Notes under the pieces: generated by a model
Databases searched by the model: none
Seen by the model: only the letters and a program-made list of their open reading frames with translations
Told to the model about the DNA's origin: nothing
Shown: piece after piece, positions 8,346 through 17,302 of the stretch
How the letters are laid out: the number at the start of each line of letters is the position of its first letter
Position numbering within the stretch: the first letter of the stretch is position 1
Translations under genes and position numbers: made by a program
Assembly: GCF_001184025.1 (NCBI RefSeq)
Contig: NZ_BBYG01000014.1
Location: 310,001-374,000 of the forward strand
Length of the DNA stretch: 64,000 bases
Reading direction: 5' to 3'
DNA from: Streptomyces maremycinicus
Lineage (GTDB): Bacteria > Actinomycetota > Actinomycetes > Streptomycetales > Streptomycetaceae

Positions 8346-9542
8346 ATGTCTGCCTCACTGCGTGACCATCCCGCCCCCTCCCTCCTCTCCCCCGGCGCGG
8401 CCACCGCCCTCCTGGAGGCCTACCGGCCCGCCACGGACCGGTTCCTCGCCTCGCCCCGGCACACCCTGCTGGGCCGCGGCAGCGCCGCCGGGATACCCCA
8501 CGGCACGAGCCCGCTGGCGCACCGCGTCCGGGACGTCCTCGACGCGCTGCGCCGGCCCGACGCCCCACCGCCCGTCGTCATGGGCTCGCTCCCCTTCGCC
8601 CCCGACGCCCCGGCCGCGCTCGCGGTGCCGGACATGGTGCACTGGGCGCCGCCGCTGCGGGAGGACCCGCTGGTCGCGCTGCCCGTGCCGCCCGACGAGC
8701 ACCGGCCCGACTGGCGGGTGCGGGAGGTGCCCTCGCCCGAGCGCTACGGCGAGGCGGTCGCCTCGGCCGTGGCGCGGATGCGGGCCGGGGAGTTCGACAA
8801 GGTCGTCCTCGCCCGCACCCTGGAGCTGACCTCCGCACGGGAGCCGGACCTGCCGGCCATGCTGCGCCGGCTCGCCCGACGCGACCCGGACGGCTACTCC
8901 TTCGCCGTGCCGAGCGGCCCCGGGCGCACCCTCGTCGGCGCCAGCCCCGAACTCCTCGTCTCCCGCCGGGGCGGCCTGCTGACCGCCAACCCCCTCGCGG
9001 GGAGCGCGCCCCGCAGCACCGACCTCGCCGAGGACGTGCGCCGGGCTGCGGCGCTGCTGGAGTCCCCGAAGGATTTGCACGAGCACGCCGTCGTCGTGAC
9101 CGCCGTGCGGGAGGCGCTCGCGCCGTTCTGCACCCGACTGGAGGTGCCGGACCGGCCCACCCTGGTGCGCACCGCCGCGTTGTGGCACCTGTCGACGACG
9201 GTCACCGGCGAACTCGGCGACCCCGAGGTCACCGCGCTGGACCTGGCGTCGGCGCTGCACCCCACGCCCGCCGTGTGCGGTACGCCGACCGAGGTGGCCC
9301 GTGCGGTGATCGGCGCCTGCGAGCCGTTCGACCGGGGCCCGTACACCGGCATGGTGGGGTGGCAGGACGCCGACGGCGACGGCGAGTGGGTCGTGACGAT
9401 CCGCTGTGCCGAGGCCGAGGGCCGCACGCTGCGCCTCTTCGCGGGCGCCGGTGTCGTCGCCGCGTCCACGCCGGAGGCCGAGACGGCGGAGACCGCCGCC
9501 AAGTTCCGCACGTTCCTGCACGCCGTGGGGGCCGGGCTGTGA
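8346..9542 (+). CDS. entC: Isochorismate synthase
   Basis: A 398-residue chorismate-binding enzyme of the EntC/DhbC class. Recognisable blocks are FDKVVLARTLEL, PELLVSRRGG, NPLAGSAPR, LHEHAVVV (near 240), HLSTTVTGEL, LHPTPAVCGTPTEVA and the final metal-site region YTGMVGWQDADGDGEWVVTIRCA. It converts chorismate to isochorismate, the first committed step to DHB. GGAG precedes the ATG 34 bases after entA. The stop overlaps the entE start (GTGA), so the operon is tightly coupled here. Confidence 0.96.
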   Translation: MSASLRDHPAPSLLSPGAATALLEAYRPATDRFLASPRHTLLGRGSAAGIPHGTSPLAHRVRDVLDALRRPDAPPPVVMGSLPFAPDAPAALAVPDMVHWAPPLREDPLVALPVPPDEHRPDWRVREVPSPERYGEAVASAVARMRAGEFDKVVLARTLELTSAREPDLPAMLRRLARRDPDGYSFAVPSGPGRTLVGASPELLVSRRGGLLTANPLAGSAPRSTDLAEDVRRAAALLESPKDLHEHAVVVTAVREALAPFCTRLEVPDRPTLVRTAALWHLSTTVTGELGDPEVTALDLASALHPTPAVCGTPTEVARAVIGACEPFDRGPYTGMVGWQDADGDGEWVVTIRCAEAEGRTLRLFAGAGVVAASTPEAETAETAAKFRTFLHAVGAGL

Positions 9543-11167
9543 CGGTCACCCCGGGCGTCGACGCCCCCACCTGGCCCGAGGAGTTCGCGGCACACTACCG
9601 GGCGGCGGGCCACTGGCGCGGCGAGACCTTCGGCGGTGTGCTGCGCGCCCGGGCCGCCGCGCACCCCGACCGCGTGGCCCTCGTCGACCCCGCCCCGCAG
9701 CGCCGCACCTGGACGTACCGGGAGCTCGACGAGCGCGCCGACCGGTTGGCCGCGGGGTTCGCGGCGCGCGGGATCGGCCGCGGTGACCGGGTCGTCGTCC
9801 AGCTGCCGAACGTCGGCGAGTTCGTCGAGGTGGTGTTCGCGCTGTTCCGGATCGGCGCGCTGCCGGTGTACGCGCTGCCCGCGCACCGGTACACGGAGGT
9901 CTCCTTCTTCTGCTCCTTCACCGAGGCCGTGGCGTACGTCGTGCCCGACACCCACGCCGGCTTCGACCACCGCGAACTCGCCTCCCGGGTGCGGGAGGCG
10001 GCCCCGACGCTGCGGCACGTGTTCGTGGCCGGGGAGCCGGGTGAGCACACCCCGCTCTCCGAGGTCCCGTGCGCGGCCGACGGGCGGACGGCCGGGCCCC
10101 GGCCGCACGAGCTGGCGTTCCTTCAGCTGTCCGGCGGTACGACGGGCGTGCCGAAGCTGATCCCCCGCACCCACGACGACTACCTGTACTCGCTCCGGGG
10201 ATCGAACGAGATCTGCGGCGTGGACGCGGACACCCGCTTCCTCGTCGTGCTGCCCGCGGCCCACAACTTCCCCATGAGCTCGCCCGGTTGGCTGGGCGCG
10301 CTGTACGCCGGGGGGACGGCGGTGCTGTGTCCGAAGCCCGATCCGGCGACCGCGTTCCCACTGATCGAACGGGAGCGGATCACCATGACCGGGCTGGTGC
10401 CGCCGCTGGCGCTGGTGTGGACGGAGGCCGCCGCCTCCACCGGGCACGATCTGTCCGGCCTGGAGCTGGTGCTGGTGGGCGGCGCGAAGTACAGCGCCGA
10501 GGCGGCCCGCCGCCTCGAACCCGCGCTGGGCTGCCGGCTGATGCAGGTCTTCGGGATGGCCGAGGGACTCGTCAACTACACACGGCTCGACGACGATCAG
10601 GAGACCGTCGTCACCACCCAGGGCCGGCCGATCTCCCCCGACGACGAGATCCGGATCGTCGACGAGGCCGGCCACGACGTCCCCGAGGGCGGGTCCGGGC
10701 AGCTGCTGACGCGGGGCCCGTACACGATCCGCGGGTACTGGAAGGCCCCCGAGCACAACGCGCGGGCGTTCACCGAGGACGGGTTCTACCGCACGGGCGA
10801 CATCGTGCGCCGCACACCGAGCGGTCATCTCGTCGTCGAGGGGCGGGCGAAGGACCAGATCAACCGGGGCGGCGAGAAGATCGCGCCCGAGGAGATCGAG
10901 AACATCGTCCTGGCTCATCCGTCGGTGCACGACGTGTCGGTGGTCTCCGTCCCCGACCCGTACCTGGGTGAGCGTTCCCTCGCCTACGTGATCCTGCGCG
11001 CGGGCGCCGAACCGCTGCGCCCGGCCGCCGTGAAGCGGTTCGTGCGGGAGCGCGGTGTCGCCGCCCACAAGGTCCCCGATCTCGTCGAGTTCGTCGATGC
11101 CTTTCCGCACACGGGTGTCGGCAAGGTCAACAAGAAGCAGCTGCGGTCGTCCGCCGAGCAGCACTGA
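9539..11167 (+). CDS. entE: 2,3-dihydroxybenzoate-AMP ligase
   Basis: A 542-residue stand-alone adenylation enzyme. It has LQLSGGTTGVPKLIPRTH (P-loop), AAHNFPMSSPGWLG around the aryl-acid pocket (the Asn-containing HNFP motif marks aryl-acid activators), VFGMAEGLVNYTR, RTGDIVRR and the C-terminal lysine motif GVGKVNKKQL. It activates DHB as the adenylate and loads it onto the aryl carrier domain of EntB. The start GTG at 9539 overlaps the entC stop. EntE/DhbE/YbtE-type enzymes are about 540 residues, as here; salicylate use is possible but the neighbours indicate DHB. Confidence 0.96.
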   Translation: MTVTPGVDAPTWPEEFAAHYRAAGHWRGETFGGVLRARAAAHPDRVALVDPAPQRRTWTYRELDERADRLAAGFAARGIGRGDRVVVQLPNVGEFVEVVFALFRIGALPVYALPAHRYTEVSFFCSFTEAVAYVVPDTHAGFDHRELASRVREAAPTLRHVFVAGEPGEHTPLSEVPCAADGRTAGPRPHELAFLQLSGGTTGVPKLIPRTHDDYLYSLRGSNEICGVDADTRFLVVLPAAHNFPMSSPGWLGALYAGGTAVLCPKPDPATAFPLIERERITMTGLVPPLALVWTEAAASTGHDLSGLELVLVGGAKYSAEAARRLEPALGCRLMQVFGMAEGLVNYTRLDDDQETVVTTQGRPISPDDEIRIVDEAGHDVPEGGSGQLLTRGPYTIRGYWKAPEHNARAFTEDGFYRTGDIVRRTPSGHLVVEGRAKDQINRGGEKIAPEEIENIVLAHPSVHDVSVVSVPDPYLGERSLAYVILRAGAEPLRPAAVKRFVRERGVAAHKVPDLVEFVDAFPHTGVGKVNKKQLRSSAEQH

Positions 11168-11182
11168 AAGGCCCCTGTTCCC

Positions 11183-12049
11183 ATGGCACTTCCCGCCATC
11201 GCCCCCTACCCGCTGCCGTCCGCCGACGAGTTGCCCGCGAACCGGGTGAACTGGACGGTCGACCCCGCCCGCGCCGTCCTGCTCGTGCACGATCTCCAGC
11301 AGCATTTCCTCTCCGCGTTCCCGGCCGGCGCACAGCCGCTGACCGGCCTGCTCGCCCACACCGCCCGGCTCACGCAGGCCGCCCGCGGGCTCGGTGTGCC
11401 GGTCGTCTACTCGGTGCAGCGCGGCGGCCAGAGCCCGCAGGAGCGCGGCCTCCAGCTCGACTTCTGGGGACCGGGCGTGGCGGACGACCCGGTGGCGCTC
11501 GCCGTGCCCGCCGCGGTGGCGCCGCAGCCGGGCGACACCGTGCTCACGAAATGGAAGTACAGCGCGTTCGTGCGCACCGAACTGGCGGAGCTGCTGCGCT
11601 CGACCGGCCGCGACCAGCTGGTCGTCACCGGTGTGTACGCGCACATCGGGGTGCTGATGAGCGCCTGCGACGCGTGGATGCGGGACATCCGGGCGTTCGT
11701 GGTCGCGGACGCCGTCGCCGACTTCTCCCGTGCGGACCATGACATGGCCCTGCGCTGGGCGGCGGGCCGCTGCGCGTTCGTCACCACCACCGACGCGCTG
11801 CTCGGGGAGCTCGCGGCGGCGCCCCTGACCCTGGAGCGGATCCGCGCCGACGTCGCCGACGTGCTCGGCGAGGACCCGGTGGACGTCCCGGTCGACGAGA
11901 ACCTCCTCGACCTCGGAATGGACTCGGTCCGGATCATGACCCTGCTGGAACGCTGGCGTCGCGAGCACGCCGTCACCGCGGACTTCGCGGACCTGGCCGA
12001 GCGGCCGGCCGTCGAGGCGTGGGCCGCGCTGCTGGGGGCGACCGCGTGA
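11183..12049 (+). CDS. entB: Isochorismatase with C-terminal aryl carrier domain
   Basis: The 288-residue bifunctional protein has an N-terminal isochorismatase domain (RAVLLVHDLQQHFLSAF, KWKYSAF, VTGVYAHIGVLMSACDAWM) that makes 2,3-dihydro-DHB and pyruvate. Its C-terminal carrier domain has LGMDSVRI, with Ser248 as the phosphopantetheine site. Length and layout equal EntB/DhbB. The carrier presents DHB from EntE to the NRPS condensation domain. The phosphopantetheinyl transferase needed for activation is not in this window. The stop overlaps the NRPS GTG (GTGA at 12046-12049). Confidence 0.96.
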   Translation: MALPAIAPYPLPSADELPANRVNWTVDPARAVLLVHDLQQHFLSAFPAGAQPLTGLLAHTARLTQAARGLGVPVVYSVQRGGQSPQERGLQLDFWGPGVADDPVALAVPAAVAPQPGDTVLTKWKYSAFVRTELAELLRSTGRDQLVVTGVYAHIGVLMSACDAWMRDIRAFVVADAVADFSRADHDMALRWAAGRCAFVTTTDALLGELAAAPLTLERIRADVADVLGEDPVDVPVDENLLDLGMDSVRIMTLLERWRREHAVTADFADLAERPAVEAWAALLGATA

Positions 12050-15000
12050 GCGCCGCCCCGCCCCGCGGCGCGGACCTGCCGGAAGAGGTGCTGCCGCTCA
12101 CCGCGGCCCAGTCGGGCATGTGGTTCGCGCAGGCCCTGGACCCGCTGAGCCCCGCCCAGAACACCGCCGAGTGCCTGCGCCTGGACGGACCCGTCGATCC
12201 CGCGTTGTTCGCCGCCGCGTTGCGGCGGGTCGCCGAGGAGGCGGAGTCGCTGCGGGTACGGATCGAGGACACGCCCGACGGGCCGCGCCAACGTGTCGTG
12301 GACGCCGGGGAGCAGCCGCTCACGGTGCTCGACGTGCGCGACGAGGCGGAGGCCGAGGCGTGGATGCGCGCGGACCTCGCCGCGCACCACGACCTCGCGG
12401 CCGGTCCGCCGTTCCGGCACGCGCTGTTCCGCGTGACCGGCGGCGAGGAGCGCTGGCTGTGGTACCAGCGCGTCCACCACCTGGTCATGGACGGCTTCGG
12501 CTACTCCCTGCTGGTACGCCGTACCGCCGAGGTGTACTCGGCGCTGGCGCGCGGCGAGGAGCCGCCCGGCCGTTCCTTCGGCCGGCTCGCCGACCTGGTC
12601 GCGGACGACATCGCCTACCGGTCCTCGGCGGCCTTCGCGGCGGACCGCGCGTACTGGACGCGGGCGTTCGGGGACCGCCCCCAGCCGCCCCGGCTCTCGG
12701 GGCGCGCGGCGCTGCCGTCCCGGACGTTCCGCCGCCGGACGGCGTACCTGTCCCCCGAGGTCACCGACACGCTCCGCACTCTGGCGGCCCGGCTCCGGGC
12801 GACCTGGCCGGACGTGCTCGTCGCCGCACAGGCGCTGTACACCTCACGGGCGACCGACCGGTCCGACGTGGTGCTGGGCCTGCCGCTGATGGGCCGGACG
12901 GGCTCGGTGGCCCTGCGGGTGCCCGCCATGGTGATGAACGTCGTGCCGCTGCGGTTGACCGTCACCCCCGAGGCGACCTTCGCCGACCTGGTGCGGCAGG
13001 TCGTGCTCGGCATCCGCGAGGCGCGCCGCCACCAGCGCTACCGCTACGAGGACATCCGCCGCGATCTGGGGCTGCTCGGTGAGAACCGGGGCCTGGTGGG
13101 CCCGCTCGTCAATGTGATGCCCTTCGACTACGGCGTGGACTTCGCGGGTACGCCGGCCCGGGCCCGCAACCTGTCCGCGGGACCGGTCGACGATCTGACC
13201 GTCAACGTCAACGACCGCGCCGACGGACACGGCCTGCGCATCGACCACGACGGCAACCCGGCCCTGTACGAGGACGCCGTACTCGCCGCCCATCAGGTCC
13301 GGTTCCTGGGGCTGCTGGAGCGGCTGGCCACGGGCGACCCGCACCTTCCGCTCGCCGCCCACGCCATCGTCACCCCGGCCGAACGGGACCTGGTCGTCGA
13401 GGAGTTCAACCGCACGGACCGTCCGGTCCCCGCCACCACCCTGATCGGCCCCATCGAGGCGCAGGCCGCCCGCACCCCGGACGCGACCGCGCTCGTGTAC
13501 GGCACCGAGTCGCTGACGTACGCCGAACTCGACGCCCGGGCGAACCGGTTGGCGCACCACCTCCAGGCGCTCGGCGCCGGGCCGGGGACGACGGTCGCGG
13601 TGTCGGTACCCCGGTCGACGGAACTGATCGTCGCCCTGCTGGCCGTGCTGAAGGCGGGCGCCGCCTATCTGCCGCTGGATCCGGACTACCCGGCGCCCCG
13701 GCTGGCGTACATGCTCGAGGACGCCTCCCCCGTCTGCGCCGTCACCGACCGCGCCGGCCGGCTGCCCGAAGGGCCGACACCGGTCGTGTCCCTGGCCGGG
13801 CTGGACCTGTCCGCCCGGTCGGCCGTCACCCCCGCGAGGGCCCTCACCCCCGCCCACCCCGCGTACGTCATCTACACGTCCGGCTCCACGGGACGCCCCA
13901 AGGGCGTGGTCGTGTCGCACCGGGCGATCGACAACCGGCTGCGCTGGATGCAGCACGCCTACCCCCTGGACGCCGGTGACCGGGTCCTCCAGAAGACGCC
14001 CTCGTCGTTCGACGTGTCCGTGTGGGAGTTCTTCTGGCCGCTCAGGACGGGTGCCACGCTGGTCGTGGCCGAGCCAGGCGGGCACCGGGACCCCGCCTAC
14101 CTGGCCCGGCTGATCCGCGAACAGGCCGTCACCACCTGCCACTTCGTGCCCTCGATGCTCCAGGTGTTCCTGGCCGAGCCGGGCGCGGCCGACTGCCGTG
14201 CGGTGCTGCGCAGGGTGTTCGCCAGCGGCGAGACGCTCCCCCGCGAGACGGCGAACGCCTTCGGGCGCGTGCTGCCGGAAGCCGGGCTGCACAACCTCTA
14301 CGGGCCGACGGAGGCCGCCGTCGACGTCAGCTACCACGCCTGCGCGCCACAGGGCGCGGGTCCGGTGCCGATCGGGCGGCCGGTGTGGAACACCAGGCTG
14401 TACGTCCTGGACGCCGCTCGGCAGCCATGCCCGCCCGGCGTGCAGGGTGAACTGTTCCTGGCCGGAAGGCAGTTGGCGGACGGCTACCTCGGCCGGGCCG
14501 AGCTGACCGCGGCCCGGTTCGTCGACGACCCGTTCGGGCCGCCCGGCGGACGGATGTACCGCACGGGCGACCTCGCCCGCTGGAGCGCCGACGGCGAGGT
14601 GGAGTACCTCGGGCGCACCGACCACCAGGTCAAGCTGCGCGGGCAGCGCGTCGAACTCGGTGAGGTGGAGGCCGCGTTGGCGGCCCGGCCCGGCGTCGAC
14701 GGTTCCTGTGCGGTGGTCGTCGAGGACCGGCTCGTCGGCTACGTCACCGGCGACGCCGACGCCGTGGCGGTACGGGCGGCGCTGGCGCGGGAGCTGCCGG
14801 AGCACCTGGTCCCGGCCGTCGTGGTGGTCCTGGAGTCGTTCCCGCTGAGCCCCAACGGCAAGCTGGACCGGCGTGAACTCCCCGCCCCGGTCTTCTCGGG
14901 CGGGGCGGCGGGCGCGGGACGGCTTCCGGCGAGCGGTTACGAGGAGGTCCTCACCCGGCTGTTCGCGGAGGTGCTCGGCGTCGGACAGGTCGGCCCCGAC

Positions 15001-15945
15001 GACGCGTTCTTCGACCTGGGCGGCACGTCGCTGCTCGCGGTGCGGCTGGTGGCGCGGATCCGGGAGGAGTGCGCGGCCGAGCTGACCATCGGTTCGCTCT
15101 TCGAGGCCCCGACCCCGGCCGCGCTCGCCGGCCGCATCGAGGCGGCGGGGCCGGCCGCACGGGACGCGCTGGACGTCGTCCTGCCGCTGCGGGCGCGGGG
15201 CGCGCGGGCGCCGCTGTTCGCGATCCATCCCGCGGGCGGGCTGTCCTGGTGCTACGCGGGGCTCGCCGCGCGCCTCGGACCCGATCAGCCGGTGTACGGC
15301 GTCCAGGCACGCGGCCTGTCCGGCGAAGAGCCGCTGCCGTCCACACTGCTGGAGGAGGCCGCCGACTACGCCGGCCGGATCCGGGAGGTCCGGCCGCACG
15401 GGCCGTACCGGCTGCTGGGCTGGTCGGTGGGCGGGGTCCTCGCGCACGCCGTGGCCGTCCTGCTCCAGGAGTCCGGCGCGGAGGTCGAACTGCTGGCGCT
15501 GCTCGACGCGTTCCCGGCCGAGCAGTGGCGGGAGCGGCCGGCGCCCGAAGAGGGCGACGCCCTCACCGCCGTCCTGCGGATGGCGGGCTTCGACCGCACC
15601 GGCGAGCGGACCCGCGAGGACGTGCTGGCCACCCTGCGCCGGGCCGGCAGCCCGCTGGCGGGACTGGCCGACGACACGCTCGCGCGGATCGTCGACATCG
15701 TGCCGAACCACGCCCGCATGATGCGCGAGCACCGGCACCGGGTCTTCCGGGGCGACCTGCTGTTCTTCACGGCCGCCGCCCCGCGCGCCGAGGACTGGCT
15801 GACCCGGGAGGCGTGGCGGCCGCATGTGAGCGGCGCGATCGTCGACCACGAGCTGGACTGCACCCACCCCCAGTTGCTCACCGGCCGCCATCTGGACGAG
15901 GTGGCCGTCCGTCTCGCCGCCCGTCTCGAGGAGTTGGACGCATGA
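12046..15945 (+). CDS. entF: Single-module NRPS, C-A-PCP-TE, serine-specific (EntF type)
   Basis: The 1299-residue synthetase has a condensation domain (1-440, HHLVMDG with His144/145), an adenylation domain (about 450-950, YTSGSTGRPKG, NLYGPTEAAVD, YRTGDLARW), a carrier domain with Ser995 in LGGTSLLAV, and a thioesterase with Ser1127 in GWSVGG. The specificity code from Asp656, Val657, Trp660, His699, Phe725, Ser727, Leu751, Val759, Asp760 and Lys939 is DVWHFSLVDK, the enterobactin EntF serine code as I recall it. Condensing DHB with serine and trimerising on the thioesterase would give enterobactin. No MbtH gene was found. The last 68 bases overlap the antisense esterase. Confidence 0.95.
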   Translation: MSAAPPRGADLPEEVLPLTAAQSGMWFAQALDPLSPAQNTAECLRLDGPVDPALFAAALRRVAEEAESLRVRIEDTPDGPRQRVVDAGEQPLTVLDVRDEAEAEAWMRADLAAHHDLAAGPPFRHALFRVTGGEERWLWYQRVHHLVMDGFGYSLLVRRTAEVYSALARGEEPPGRSFGRLADLVADDIAYRSSAAFAADRAYWTRAFGDRPQPPRLSGRAALPSRTFRRRTAYLSPEVTDTLRTLAARLRATWPDVLVAAQALYTSRATDRSDVVLGLPLMGRTGSVALRVPAMVMNVVPLRLTVTPEATFADLVRQVVLGIREARRHQRYRYEDIRRDLGLLGENRGLVGPLVNVMPFDYGVDFAGTPARARNLSAGPVDDLTVNVNDRADGHGLRIDHDGNPALYEDAVLAAHQVRFLGLLERLATGDPHLPLAAHAIVTPAERDLVVEEFNRTDRPVPATTLIGPIEAQAARTPDATALVYGTESLTYAELDARANRLAHHLQALGAGPGTTVAVSVPRSTELIVALLAVLKAGAAYLPLDPDYPAPRLAYMLEDASPVCAVTDRAGRLPEGPTPVVSLAGLDLSARSAVTPARALTPAHPAYVIYTSGSTGRPKGVVVSHRAIDNRLRWMQHAYPLDAGDRVLQKTPSSFDVSVWEFFWPLRTGATLVVAEPGGHRDPAYLARLIREQAVTTCHFVPSMLQVFLAEPGAADCRAVLRRVFASGETLPRETANAFGRVLPEAGLHNLYGPTEAAVDVSYHACAPQGAGPVPIGRPVWNTRLYVLDAARQPCPPGVQGELFLAGRQLADGYLGRAELTAARFVDDPFGPPGGRMYRTGDLARWSADGEVEYLGRTDHQVKLRGQRVELGEVEAALAARPGVDGSCAVVVEDRLVGYVTGDADAVAVRAALARELPEHLVPAVVVVLESFPLSPNGKLDRRELPAPVFSGGAAGAGRLPASGYEEVLTRLFAEVLGVGQVGPDDAFFDLGGTSLLAVRLVARIREECAAELTIGSLFEAPTPAALAGRIEAAGPAARDALDVVLPLRARGARAPLFAIHPAGGLSWCYAGLAARLGPDQPVYGVQARGLSGEEPLPSTLLEEAADYAGRIREVRPHGPYRLLGWSVGGVLAHAVAVLLQESGAEVELLALLDAFPAEQWRERPAPEEGDALTAVLRMAGFDRTGERTREDVLATLRRAGSPLAGLADDTLARIVDIVPNHARMMREHRHRVFRGDLLFFTAAAPRAEDWLTREAWRPHVSGAIVDHELDCTHPQLLTGRHLDEVAVRLAARLEELDA

Positions 15946-17206
15946 GCTCCACCAGCCCGTCGGTCAGTTCCGTGCGCCAGCAGAGGTAGTCGTGACCACC
16001 GTTGAACTCGCGATAGGAGGAGTCGTGGCAACCGAGGGCCACAAGAGCGTCCCGCAGTCGGCGGGCCGCGGGCAGCGCCACCCACTCCTGCTCGCCGAAG
16101 GAGAGCCACAGGCGCACCGGCGGCCGGGGGCCGTCGGCGAGGGTGCGGGTGAGCCACTCCGGCTCCGGGCCGACGGGCCACCAGAACGAGCCGGACTGCA
16201 CCAGGGCGTTGCCGAAGCGGTGCGGCGCGGCGAGAGCCGCGTAGGCGGCGGTGAGCCCGCCGAGGCTTTGGCCGGCGATGACCGTGCGCGCCGGATCGTC
16301 GGTCAGGGGGGCCGACCTGGCGGCCCGGGGCAGGAGTTCGTCCGTGAGGAAACCGAGATACTCGGGGCGGCAGGCGAGTTCGCGCCAGCGGGTGGGCTCG
16401 TCCACCGCGTCCGGCAGGACGGCGGCCGTCGGCGGGATCCGTCCTTCGGCGATGAGCGCGTCCAGGAGCCGGGCCACACCGAGCCGCGGCTGCCAGTGCT
16501 CCCCGTCGAGCAGCACCAGCAGCGGAAGCCGCTGGTGCCCGACCTCCGTGCCCGGGGGCCGGTACAGCCAGTACCGGCGGGTACCGCCCAGCAGTTCGCT
16601 CGGCACGCTGTGCTCGGTGACGGTCCCCCGGGGGACGTCCGGCCCCGGCTCCCACTCCACCGCCCGGGGCGCGGCCGGGAGTTCGGCGTACGGCACCGGG
16701 GTACCGTCCCAACGGTGCGGCAGCGACCGGGAGTTGAACGGGTCGGGTCGACGGCGGGTACGCAGCCACTGCCAGTGGGCCGGGCTGCCCGGCGGCCCCG
16801 GGGCGGGGCCGCCGCCCTCGTCGCCCTCGTCGGCGTAGAGGTCGTAGGTGCCGCGCCAGTCGTGGCGCAGCCGGAGCGTCCAGTGCCACACATCGGTGCC
16901 GGGGACACGCTCCATCAGGTTGTCCTCGGGCGCGCGGGGATCGCCGAGCTTGTTCGGCAGGACCTGGACGGCCCGGGTGGCCGGTGTGCCGCGCCACAGC
17001 CAGGTGACGGCGCGGTGGTCGTCGCTGCCCTCCGGGTCGGGGCCGACGAGCGGCGTACCGCGCCGGCGGACCCCGGCCCAGAACTCCTCGACACCGTCCG
17101 GGCCGGGCAGCGCACACACCGGTCGGGCCAGGCGCGGAACCGGGTGCGGTCGCGGCAGCCGGGGCGGACGGTGCGGGGTGCCCTCGGGCGGCGCGGACCA
17201 GGACAT
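15878..17206 (-). CDS. Fes-type enterochelin esterase (second copy)
   Basis: The 442-residue protein has the same two-domain Fes layout as the first copy: VTWLWRGTPATRAVQVLPNKL and VPGTDVWHWTLRLRHDWRGTYDLY, then a hydrolase domain with Ser314 in GQSLGG and His405 in NGGHDYLCW. It is not a near-identical duplicate, so the two may prefer different forms (cyclic versus linear, ferric versus apo). The ATG at 17206 has GGGAG about nine bases upstream. A basic C-terminal tail of about 20 residues, absent from the first copy, is encoded antisense to the NRPS end. An iron-box-like site lies 18 bases upstream of the start. Confidence 0.9.
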   Translation of the reverse strand: MSWSAPPEGTPHRPPRLPRPHPVPRLARPVCALPGPDGVEEFWAGVRRRGTPLVGPDPEGSDDHRAVTWLWRGTPATRAVQVLPNKLGDPRAPEDNLMERVPGTDVWHWTLRLRHDWRGTYDLYADEGDEGGGPAPGPPGSPAHWQWLRTRRRPDPFNSRSLPHRWDGTPVPYAELPAAPRAVEWEPGPDVPRGTVTEHSVPSELLGGTRRYWLYRPPGTEVGHQRLPLLVLLDGEHWQPRLGVARLLDALIAEGRIPPTAAVLPDAVDEPTRWRELACRPEYLGFLTDELLPRAARSAPLTDDPARTVIAGQSLGGLTAAYAALAAPHRFGNALVQSGSFWWPVGPEPEWLTRTLADGPRPPVRLWLSFGEQEWVALPAARRLRDALVALGCHDSSYREFNGGHDYLCWRTELTDGLVELMRPTPRDGRRDGRPPRPDGGR

Positions 17207-17223
17207 ACCAACAGACTCCCTCA

Positions 17224-17242
17224 TTCGATAAGGCAAGCCTAA
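17224..17242. promoter_or_regulatory. Iron-box-like operator (second site)
   Basis: TTCGATAAGGCAAGCCTAA matches 14 of 19 positions of the iron-box consensus. It lies between the start of the second esterase (minus) and the surface repeat protein (plus, ATG at 17303), so it could control both. It is weaker than the site at 5014-5032. Confidence 0.65.
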
Positions 17243-17302
17243 CTTCCCTTTCTCTCCGCTTGCCGTGCGGCACATCTCTCTCATCTGCCAGGAGCATTTC
17301 TC

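Noticed and set aside
8894..11968. Very long minus-strand frame opposite the entC-entE-entB genes
   Set aside because: It mirrors well-recognised plus-strand enzymes, has no family features, and arises from high third-position GC.
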